Assembly (NCBI GenBank): GCA_013115135.1
Contig: JABANP010000493.1
Coordinates: 1 to 39,195 of the forward strand
DNA length: 39,195 bases
Source of the DNA: Perkinsus olseni
Taxonomy: Eukaryota > Perkinsozoa > Perkinsida > Perkinsidae
Direction: 5' to 3'
Positions 29,360 through 37,799 of this stretch are shown one piece after another. Every line of letters starts with the position of its first letter. Within the stretch, counting starts at the first letter, position 1. The position numbers and the translations under genes are program-made. A model generated the notes under the pieces. The model saw nothing but the letters and a program-made list of their open reading frames with translations. It did not search any database and was not told where the DNA came from.

Positions 29360-32300
29360 ATGGATACTACTCCCATTCAGGACATACGCAACATCTGCAT
29401 CATAGCGCATGTCGATCATGGTAATGGGCGGAGAGGGGATTTTTGCAGCTACTCTATTTGTCCGTCGAGCAGCTTCCTACTATGAGTACTCTGTAGTTCA
29501 AGACATTCCCGCGTGTTAGTCATACCACACCATCCGCATCTTTGCGCGTCGATACTCTCTGTCAAAATAGTTAGCATGATTCGATCGTGGTATCCCTCAT
29601 CTGGATTCTGGTACCATGAAAAATAGACGATAGGAGCGGGCGTGGATGGATAGCAACGAGAGCAGTCGGGATGAGCATCCGGGATGCTGAGCCATCTCTC
29701 ACCTCGAACTCATTCTACGACGAAACTTCTAGACGCGGGTTGAGTTGGACTCTGCTATTCTTTTATCTTCGTTGTCTATCAGGTAAGACCACATTATCTG
29801 ACTATCTCTTGGCCAGTAACAGGATAATATCACCGAAACAGGTCGAGGAGGGGACCAGGACTGGCGAGGCGGTACTGTCTTAAAGGGAACGGGGTTTAGA
29901 ATCGCCAGCAGCTCGAGGGACGTCGTGAAGGTTGTTGTCAGGTACGGTACTTGGATAATCGTGAGGATGAGGCACGACGTATGATCACCATTGCCAGCAG
30001 CTGTGTGACGCTGTTGGACGATGAAGGGCATCTGTTCAATCTTGTAGTAACGGGAATCGAGCCTGCACAGCATAGCGTACATCACGACTCATACCAATGA
30101 TGATAAACGACTCTCTTTTCGAAGTTTTATTTTCACGAAGGTGAAGTTAGTTCCGTGGGAGTATATAGGAACCACGTGTACGCGTCAAGAGAATGGAATT
30201 CGAAAGTCTCCATCGTTAAAGGCATGCGTGCGGTGCAGCGTTGACGTGATTTGCGTCGCCTCTTGCAACGCACATCTCCATGCCTAGTGCCGCTCAATGG
30301 GGTTCTGAGTTGGAGTCTGCCTCTCGGCGGTAGAATAAATACAATTCTGTATTATAAGATACGTTGCGCAGTATGAAGCGATCTATCTCCGGAGAGGGGA
30401 GGCCCGTACACCACAACTCACCAAAAATGCATAGCTCAGGGGATAGCTTGGGGCATTCCGCTTTACAGGGGCGAAACTAGCGTATAAGATCATACTCAGA
30501 GTGGAGTAAGAGCATCAGGATAGTTAGAATATTGTGTTCTCTCGGAGTGCTTCGCTAGGCCACGGATATACGCTTAGTACACATTTGGCCTCGGCTAACA
30601 CTTTTACGGTAACGTATCTGTGGGACCCCTCTTTTTTGGAAAATTGAGGCGTGCGGGGGATGAACCTTGCAGAGGGTGGCCTCTGTTATCTACTTGCGCG
30701 ATGGTAGTCGATCTGTACTCACGGCTGGGGCGAGGTTCCGGCTGGTCATCATCATCATTGTGTTGTATCACTAGTCCGAGCTCACGTTATCCTAGTTGTA
30801 GATACCTCTCATGGCGTCTATGGATTTTAATCGGTTCTAACTTCGTTACTTCCCATCCCCCGGCGTCTCAGGTTGACTCTCCGGGGCATTTGGATTTCAG
30901 TGCAGAAGTATCGTCAGCGTCGAGGCTCACTGATGGCTGTCTGCTGCTCGTTGACTGTGTGGAAGGGGTAGTATTTGGAACCTACAATACCACTCCTTGC
31001 ATAACTATCCCATGATTCTAGGTACGGCCCCAGACCCGTCATGTGATGCGGCAAGCGTTTGAAGACAGAGTTCAGCCCTTGCTAGTCCTTAACAAGTTGG
31101 ACCGGCTAGCAGCTCTCTACCCGGATCCAGAAGATGCTTTCCAGGTAGATCTTCGGGTTGAGAATATAGGAGTTGCGAACCATTGTTTGGAAATATATCG
31201 TATCTTTGCTGAGAGAAGTATGCATGACACTCTCGGGGGGAGACCCAACCGCATCGGAAAATCGATGGGAGCTGCGGGGAATTCGAGCTTCGGATATACT
31301 TGCCTCGCTTACGTGCTTACGGTGGTGTTGAAAAAATCACTCACCATTGGGGCTTAGGCACGCTCGCATTTTATTCCATCTTCCTTGGGATGAGCACCTG
31401 CATCCCCTCGTCTTCTTGAGAGGCATTTGGTGACAATCTCAGAGGGGAGATTGAGCAGAATCGGAAAAGCAATTGGAGCTGGGTGAAATTCGAATTTGGG
31501 AGATACTTGCCTTGCCTCCATCCCTATAGAGTAGAAAATGTTACCCAAGAATGGATTGCTGGCCTCGTATCATCTCCCTCGTCCTGATCAGCGTATCCGC
31601 AGTATAATAGAAGACGTGAATATGCACTTCCTCAATCTGGTGGAGTCGGATAAGGAGGCTAAAGGACTGGATGAGATAGATGCACAGGATGAAGCCATGT
31701 ACGGCAGTTTCGATCCGACTAATAATAATGTGATATCAGAGGTCCCGGGTTCGATCCTCGGTGAGTACACTTTTCTGCAGGTTTTGTTTGCATCAGCTTT
31801 ACACGGTTGGGCATTCGATCTTCGAACTTGGGCTGATAAATTGTTACTTCCGAAACTGAAGAGCTCTAAAATGATCGCCCCGGAGAGCACCGCTGACGAT
31901 GTTGTGAAGTTCCTCTGGGGAGACTATTGCCTGAAGAAGAAAGGATTCGAGGCAATCGAGGGTGGAGTGACGGGGACTCGAACCTTCGTCAAGTTGGTAT
32001 TGGAAAATATATGGAAGTTGTACGAGCAGGATGTTAACACAGGTGCGAAAATCGAACTCGGGGTCTTTGGGATGAATGCGGGGGAGTCTAACGTGTTGGA
32101 CTATCATTATGTTGTTAGGTCGCGAGAAGTTGTCTAGCCAGTTCTCTTTGAGTCAACAGATCTTCAGATCATGTATTGATAAACTGCCGAACCCAGTAGA
32201 ATCAGCAGAGAGGAGGATGGAGACCCTGGCACCGGGCCTCTGGGCTGAGGGTAATACATCATCTACCGTGCCAACAGACCCATCTGATCGTCGGAATCTT

Positions 32301-35300
32301 GAGTCGTACGAAATTGTACTACACATTATCCACACACTTCAACAAAAATAGAATGGAGGTATCTTATCATGAAGCAAAGCCTTCGCTAGCATGAGAACAC
32401 AAAGGCGCGGATGCGTGCAGCTTTTGCTGGGGTATATCGAGGGCATCTTCCCAGGGAATGAAGCCAACCTGGTCTGTCTATACCGTGCATTCAGGTGGAG
32501 GTGGACTGTCCGCAGAGGAGGTTAAACTTTATCAAGATTCTCTAACCACAAGTCCCCGAGGAGAAGAAGCGCCGACAGTCGCCTTCGTGTCGAAGTTCCA
32601 GGCAGCTGACTTAAACTTGGGCTGCCTTATTGGGGATAAAGTGGGCATTCACATCTCATGAAAAATGCGGTTCATGAAACGCTTCGCTCCGCTAGGTGGA
32701 TGCTTTCCGAGAGCTCAATGGTTTTGTGGCGATGACACGAGTATTTTCTGGTGAAGTACAACTGGGCCAGCAGCTGTATGTTCTGAGGGACGCAACGGGT
32801 GAAGGACAGAAGCAGGCAGAGGAGGATGAGTCAGGTGAGAGTCGCGCGCGCCCTGCCGATCGATTTGTAATGATTCTGCTGTAGATGTTGCCGAGGGCGT
32901 AACCGTGACTGTGAGTGGTATATATGCGGTGCTAGCCAGCTCGTTGGTGCCAACTAAGCAGGCGAAGGCAGGATGCATAGTGGGGTTGGTACTCCAGGGC
33001 TCAGATGAGGGTAATACAGAAGGGAAGGGTATCTTTGCGCACAGCGAAGATTTCTCTTGTTGTCATCATCAGTTGTTGACCCCAGCAGTCCAGACGCCTT
33101 TGAGGCTGCCAATCGATCGGCGTGTAGTGGCGTGACACTGTCTAGCTGTAGGGATATGCCGCCGTTTGTTAGCCCCTTCGAGGGACAGCAGAGCATTGTA
33201 ATAATGGGTGTTGATGGCATGGGTGAAGACCTACAGAACTGGTGGAAGAATGGTAGTCGCTAATTTCCTACATTTTTAGCTGATTTCGATCCATGATGAC
33301 GAACAGGGGGTGGTCCGTGTAGGGCAAGAGACAGTCCATCGGGCTGAGCTCATCAGCTTGGGATGGATACTTCGTGTAGTCATCTGGCGTGACTTGTGCG
33401 ATAATTGAGGCGGTACAACTCAGAATGATTCCTTCCGGTTAAACGCCGGCCTGGGGATTATGGAGACGTGCTCCACGGATTGGTCGCTGGTGCTCAGGTT
33501 CGGGTATCAGTATCACCGTTACGGTTGGAAGATACAGATGCGTTAACCTTAGGCTTGATACGCCTGAAGCAGGCTGATCCAGCAGCTAATGTAGCGAGGA
33601 ACCCGGACACAGGAGAACTGCTCATTGGATGCTGTGGGGATGAGCACTTGCATCGTTGTGTGAGTCGGTTGGTTTGGCGAAGGTCCCGAGTTCGATTCTC
33701 TAGCGGTCATTTTCTGATTTTTTTGTCTCCGTTATGGAGGTTCGATTCAGATTTTTTTTCTGAAATTCTCTGCTCGAGTAAACTGGGTTACGCATCTATA
33801 AATTGTATTTTCAGATTCAAGACCTTCGTCAACTGTATGCCATCGGTGCGGACTGCCGCGTATCGGAGCCCATGGTGGAGTTGAGGGAGACGGTGGCGAT
33901 CGACCCGCCGATAGATTGGCGTGACTTTACTGCAGACAGTAGAGAAGATATACTGGGAGGCCGAGCGGGCATCAGTTGGTTGAGCGAGTAAGGTTCACTC
34001 TGGTATCTCATCCAACCGAAAGATACGCTAGACCCTGCGATACGATCTTCGTTGCGGGATGATGGGATTGAACCTGTGTTGTTTTCAGGTACTCCAATGT
34101 GTTGAAGTCTGATGGTAAAGGAGAGACATCCTTCCCTCTGTCCGATGGCGTAACGTGTACGGTAGCGGCTACTGCTGCTGCAATGCCGGAAGACCTACTC
34201 AAGTGGCTGGATGACCACTCCCAACAGGTCCGCGGGGAGGGGGTCTAACCATCCTTGGCGCATGCAAGTATCGGGTAGTGATGACTATTAGAGTGACGTC
34301 ATGTTTGGTGACCGTTGACTGCTGGATTCAGCCAATGGCGATGCAGCACGTTCGAAAAACTTGTCCGAGGACAACTTCATCGGATTGAAACATGCCAAAT
34401 CAGGTCCAAGCTGCTTTTACACTCGGGAGGGCGGCCGATCTCGACAGGCTCGAAGCGTCGGTAAGACTGCTCATGCCCAGCGATAAGCGCCAAAGGACAA
34501 TCCTTGCGGGAATTAATGTAATATATATCAGATGCAGGGTGGTGGGATCGAACCTGGGTCTCGATTGTCAGGTCCACAAGGCGGCATGCAATGGCCTCTT
34601 GATACGAGTTGGAGATACTTCCCCAGTGTTGGTCGATAATAATGTCGGCACCCTGCAGTCGTGCTACTGTGGCGGGTTCAGCCGTAGAAGGTCCAGTAGA
34701 GTTGCAGAGGAGGACCGTCATCATCAGCACGACACTAGCATCGATTCTGGTGGGAATTGGGACGAGGTTTCGGGGAGGGCGTTCCACTCTGCGGCGTGAC
34801 CGGAGCAATTAGCCAGCCCGATCGCTAGGACTAGATGGGATGGGAAGTCGGTTGTGTTGGAAATCTCCCGATTGGATAAGTTCGGTCGTGTGGCGTATGA
34901 GAGCGGCTCGGTTCATCACCCTGATCATGGTGTTGTAGGTTCCCTATCAGCAGCCATTAGATTTGCCTTCGAGAAGGTGTGCATGGCGGGGCCGCTCTGT
35001 CGAGAACCTGTGAGAGGAGTGGTATGGCAACTCGGCATCCGACTGAAGGATGCCAACGGCGAAGGTAGGAGGGTCGTGTCCACAGCTTGGGGGAATCTTC
35101 TCTGTGCGTGTCAGATGTATCATCGTTGTCCTACTTGGATACCCACACGTGGACACTGAGCTCGGCCATTGTAGAGGCCTGTCGAGGTGCGCCTCCGCTC
35201 TGCTACTGCGACTCATCATCCACCCTCCTCAGGCGCCATGCTCTCCCCGGGTTTAGTACGAGTCAGTGAGCCAATGCTCGAGGTTGAACTGCAGTGTGAG

Positions 35301-35959
35301 CACGTGAAGGCTGTGACGGCCCTACTCGAACACAGGAGAGCTGATATAGTAATCGAGGAGGCTCCTCGGAGAAGGAGCGCTAGCCTGCTTACTCACTCTT
35401 GTTTCCTTCAGACATATTCGGATCTCGCAGAGGGTTCGTATACTGAGCATCAGATCATTGCTTACATGCCCGCAGCCGAAGCGTTTGGGTTCTCTTCTAT
35501 TAGTAGGTGATGTGGCGCCCGGTGTTTTTGGGAGTTCCTTCATGCCAGGCCATAAGTCCTTCGCTGATGAGCTCCGAGGAGCGGCGAAAGGGAAAGTGCT
35601 TTGGAGACTCTCCTTCAGCCACTGGAGAGTTCTCCGGGGAGGCAAGGTGGGTTCTTCATCGATGCACTCTGCGGCGTAGCTCAAGCTTTATTTCAGATTG
35701 ACGACTATGACCAGTGCCCCCTGTATGAGCTGTGCATGACTCGAGAAAGGCTTGAGGACTACGGTTCTAATGTTGACTCGACTGCTGCTTTGGAGATTGG
35801 TAGGAGTGCCGGATGGCTCATGCGGGCTACCCATGCGTGCATTCAGGAAACACTGCCCGTCGGTTGGTGATGCAAATCAGGAGAAGTAAAGGATTGCCTT
35901 GTGGCGAGAAGCTTGTCGTTGATGCTGAAAAGCAACGTAACCTTACCAAAATGAAGTGA
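29360..35959 (+). CDS. EFL1: Elongation factor-like GTPase 1 (ribosome maturation, eIF6 release)
   Basis: EFL1 with SBDS evicts eIF6 from cytoplasmic pre-60S subunits. GTPase motifs: G1 AHVDHGKTTLSD across the first intron, switch region [13 protein letters not shown]3 [10 protein letters not shown]4 LNKLDRL. EF-2-like domains follow ([79 protein letters not shown]). The tail is [18 protein letters not shown] then TGA at 35957-35959. Supported exons: 29360-29420, 29783-29841 (or to 29871), 29942-30043, 30872-30967, 31022-31144, 31592-31729, 31781-32042, 32119-about 32240, 32495-about 32630, 32696-32834, about 32885-32991, about 33054-33250, about 33470-33659, 33815-33987, 34089-34227, about 34572-34790, and more to the stop. 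The ATG gives [21 protein letters not shown], the normal EFL1 start. Confidence 0.92.
30044..30871 (-). repeat. Large EFL1 intron opening with a reversed tRNA T-arm
   Basis: The exon ends at CTT (30043) and the intron begins GTAGTAAC; GGGAATCGAGCC at 30052-30063 is a reversed T-arm, so the donor abuts the tRNA 3' end. A second, weaker one (GGGGGATGAACC, 30655-30666) occurs later. The acceptor is TCTCAG before VDSPGHLDF codons. Otherwise 828 nt without coding signal. Confidence 0.65.
31145..31591 (-). repeat. EFL1 intron with two tandem tRNA-like copies
   Basis: Two diverged direct repeats lie about 205 bp apart: GGGGAATTCGAGCTTCGG with GATATACTTGCCTCGC (31276-31310) and GGGTGAAATTCGAATTTGGG with AGATACTTGCCTTGCC (31481-31516). 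Both are preceded by a GCATCGGAAAA/GAATCGGAAAA stretch. The TTCGA cores are reversed T-arms. The intron is bounded by codons for ...[15 protein letters not shown]... Confidence 0.6.
31730..31780 (+). repeat. 51-nt EFL1 intron built on a tRNA 3' portion
   Basis: Homology fixes the borders: [16 protein letters not shown]. The 51 nt run GTGATATCAG...CTGCAG and contain AGGTCCCGGGTTCGATCC (B-box at 31748-31757), then a tRNA-3'-end-like stretch and a T4 run before CTGCAG. Its length is a multiple of 3 and it has no stop, so an unspliced reading stays open. Confidence 0.75.
32043..32118 (-). repeat. 76-nt EFL1 intron, tRNA-sized, reversed
   Basis: Joining codons ...[16 protein letters not shown]... 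fixes the ends. The intron opens GTGCGAAAATCGAACTCGGG; the reverse strand has the T-arm CCCGAGTTCGATTTTCGC at its end and an A-box-like TAGTCCAACACGTTAGACTCC about 50 nt before. The length equals a tRNA, so almost the whole intron may derive from one. Confidence 0.65.
33660..33814 (+). repeat. 155-nt EFL1 intron opening with a tRNA 3' half
   Basis: Borders: ...[16 protein letters not shown]... The intron opens GTGAGTCGG, then AGGTCCCGAGTTCGATTC (33681-33698), TAGCGGTCA and T-rich DNA up to TTTTCAG. A B-box-like TTCGATTC recurs at about 33750. Confidence 0.65.
33988..34088 (-). repeat. 101-nt EFL1 intron with a reversed T-arm near the acceptor
   Basis: Borders: ...[16 protein letters not shown]... 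GGGATTGAACC at 34064-34074 is 14 nt before the terminal CAG (GTGTTGTTTTCAG). Confidence 0.65.
34461..34571 (-). repeat. 111-nt EFL1 intron with a reversed T-arm near the acceptor
   Basis: GTAAGACTGC at the donor; GGTGGGATCGAACCTGGG (T-arm 34544-34554) and CTCGATTGTCAG at the acceptor. Layout is nearly the same as 33988-34088. Confidence 0.65.
35799..35845 (+). other. 47-nt EFL1 intron
   Basis: Skipping GTAGGAGTGCC...CATTCAG joins ...[24 protein letters not shown]..., which matches the conserved EFL1 C-terminus; without splicing the frame stops before it. It shows that introns of this size are used here. Its tRNA resemblance is weak. Confidence 0.75.
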
Positions 35960-36083
35960 TTGTCTCCGCACGATGAGGTTGTGTTGAGAGAGTTGAAGAG
36001 TTACGGACACTTCTGAACACGTTCGATAGGTGAGAGGTTGAGAACAACACTGTACGTACAGCGAATCAGTCGAGACTGTAAGT

Positions 36084-36155
36084 AGCCGGATGGCGGGATC
36101 GAACCGCCGACCTTCAGTTTACAAGACTGACGCTCTACCACTAAGCTAAACCGGC
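36084..36155 (-). tRNA. tRNA-Thr (anticodon UGU)
   Basis: 72 nt on the - strand: acceptor GCCGGTT/ATCCGGC (one T-T mismatch at 6-67), D-arm with AGTGGTA loop, anticodon stem TCAGT/ACTGA perfect with loop CTTGTAA (UGU), T-stem GGCGG/CCGCC perfect with loop TTCGATC, discriminator T. No intron. No T-run follows the 3' end on the - strand; instead the next bases are ACTTAC, which on the + strand is the donor-like GTAAGT. It could be a working gene or a recent copy inserted near a transcribed region. Confidence 0.85.
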
Positions 36156-36205
36156 TTGGTGTGGGAGTTAGTCGAGGAACCTGTTGGCTTATTTTAACTT
36201 GCAAG

Positions 36206-36373
36206 TATTGCGCTGCAATTCTTTGGCTACCTGACCTGAGTTCGGCGAAAGCAACGAGACCTCTCTCCTTTGAGAAAGCTTGCGAGTATTGTAGGTGGCT
36301 CCAAGGAGTAGAAATATCTGTAACGCCAGGGTGGTCGCGTGCAGAAGCACCAAAGGAGGCGCATAATGCTGAG
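36206..36373 (+). CDS. Orphan exon of an unrecognised gene
   Basis: 56 codons (YCAAILWLPDLSSAKATRPL... to ...APKEAHNAE) between an AG and a GTACCC donor, with coding-like composition and a regular CEYCRW motif. No family recognised. The rest of the gene is not located; a stretch with HDEVVLRELKSYGHF just after the EFL1 stop (about 35968-36015) may be an upstream exon, with the tRNA-Thr in between. Treat as tentative. Confidence 0.35.
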
Positions 36374-36429
36374 GTACCCGCTGTCTATCATACGATGAAC
36401 TCCGTCGTCCGTGATGATTCTTTAGAAAC

Positions 36430-36530
36430 AGCGTCGCAGTCTTTCACGAGGTGGGACCCCGCGACCTCCTGACTGTTGTGGTAGAGTGTAGTTCATATCA
36501 ATCACCCAACCGTGTATGAGATCACCGTTG
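36430..36530 (-). repeat. Weak tRNA-like sequence
   Basis: GGTGGGACCCCGCGACCTCC followed at tRNA-like distance by ATCACCCAACCG. The T-loop is damaged, so it is a tentative decayed copy. Confidence 0.3.
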
Positions 36531-36962
36531 TGCTAACAAGTTATCCCGGAATAAACAAGTATTCGACGCGCGATCCTGTCGAATGAATGTGACCTTTAAA
36601 AACGCGACTACTACCAGCCGACCTCTGAAATCTCCACCTCTAACGAGTTACCGCCTTCTACAATGAGAGGAGACGGACGACGCATCTGTGAACTTTGATG
36701 AGAAGTGCCTTCCTACTGCGCGCGGTAATGAAAATGAAGGCTTTTTCGAACTGTACCAAACGGTCTGTTTGAGACCGAGTGACATAACCTGGGTTCCAGG
36801 CAAATAGAAAAGCGTACGAAGTATAATGAAGATGAGAGGAAATGAATCAGCCATGATCAACCACTCTTGTACCAGCTCATCCTCCGAAAAATAATGGCCT
36901 CACAGCGGCTGGAGGACAAAGGTCGATTGACAGAGCAGAGAGTAATGATGTGTCTCTTCCTC

Positions 36963-37775
36963 CTACTTGGACAACACCATGGGCGAGTGTGAGCCCAACT
37001 CGGGGTATAGAAGCATGACATCTCGAGATTCGTCGTAGAAAACATCCACTCTAGCCTTGAAGTACGACCATGCGTTGTACAGCCAGGGGCTTACGAAGCT
37101 CATAGGCTGTAAGCCTCGAGCATCTTTGGGGCCCAAGCTGGCTTGGGTGATACCAGTGTAAAAGTGGCTGTGCTGGGTGTGGTAACCACCGAGCTCAAGC
37201 TGTCCAGGATTCCCTTCGAGGAAGTTCGCAAAAACCCGGGCATATTCCCCTCGTGACATATCTAGGTGTTCATAATGACCAACTGCTGGCTTCAGAGCTC
37301 TCCTGTAAGGAGATGGTGTAAAATCACTGCAGTCGGTCCCGTCGGGAAGTCGATAACAGGTCTCTTTCGTGAGCTTAATGCGGAAGCCGTCCCAAGGGAG
37401 TACATAGACTGCTTCAGTTCCATTGGGCCACTGCGGCAGTGGAGCCCGCACCTTGAGGTCGAATCGAGTCTCGACGAAGGGGTACACCGACGGGCTTGGC
37501 ACGCTACCATCTCTCTTTAGAATAATCCGACCATCTTTGGTAACTTCCACACCGTTGTAATGTAGGTCAATATTAAGGTGGGCCGCAGAATTGTAGCCAA
37601 GTGAAGCTTTAGTCGGAGAAGAGTAGTCAAACACAAAACAGGCATGAGTCCTCTCCCATTTGTTTGGGTAGGGGATCTGCCGGAGACCGCAGTACTTGCC
37701 CGGGGTAAGGCCCTCACGAGCATTCGCGATGAAAGTGGATGCGGCAAGGACTACTGCAACGATTCCGGTAAACAT
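36963..37775 (-). CDS. Secreted protein (270 aa)
   Basis: The frame is open from a GTG at 37796, but the ATG at 37775 gives a textbook signal peptide (MFTGIVAVVLAASTFIANA). The mature protein starts LTPGKYCGLRQIPYPNKW, the same xPxGxY opening as the other secreted proteins here. It has a few cysteines (two in ETCYRLPDGTDC), tyrosine- and proline-rich loops, and an HYEHLDMSRGEYARVFANF segment. No named domain recognised. It is encoded on the opposite strand from EFL1 and its neighbours. Likely extracellular. Confidence 0.8.
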   Translation of the reverse strand: MFTGIVAVVLAASTFIANAREGLTPGKYCGLRQIPYPNKWERTHACFVFDYSSPTKASLGYNSAAHLNIDLHYNGVEVTKDGRIILKRDGSVPSPSVYPFVETRFDLKVRAPLPQWPNGTEAVYVLPWDGFRIKLTKETCYRLPDGTDCSDFTPSPYRRALKPAVGHYEHLDMSRGEYARVFANFLEGNPGQLELGGYHTQHSHFYTGITQASLGPKDARGLQPMSFVSPWLYNAWSYFKARVDVFYDESRDVMLLYPELGSHSPMVLSK

Positions 37776-37799
37776 TTGGTAACGACGAAACACCACTGA

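Larger units (their letters stand above)
27590..29360 (+). repeat. Tandem segmental duplication, unit about 920 bp
   Basis: Unit 1 (about 27590-28510) and unit 2 (about 28510-29360) each contain a secreted gene plus its downstream region. The tails match in TGCCTGTTATTCGTACGTCT (about 28421) and TGCCTGTCATTCGGACGTCT (about 29325), followed by TAACTTGCTGG/TAACCTGCTGG. Unit 2 runs up to the EFL1 start codon, so the EFL1 5' flank also lies upstream of the second secreted gene. Confidence 0.7.

Noticed and set aside
31953..31986. A 32-nt EFL1 intron around the exonic T-arm
   Set aside because: Too short, and the FVK codons it would remove match the conserved EFL1 sequence.
36001..36204. - strand ORF reading SLVVERQSCKLKVGGSIPPSG
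   Set aside because: This is the translation of the tRNA-Thr, a common false protein.
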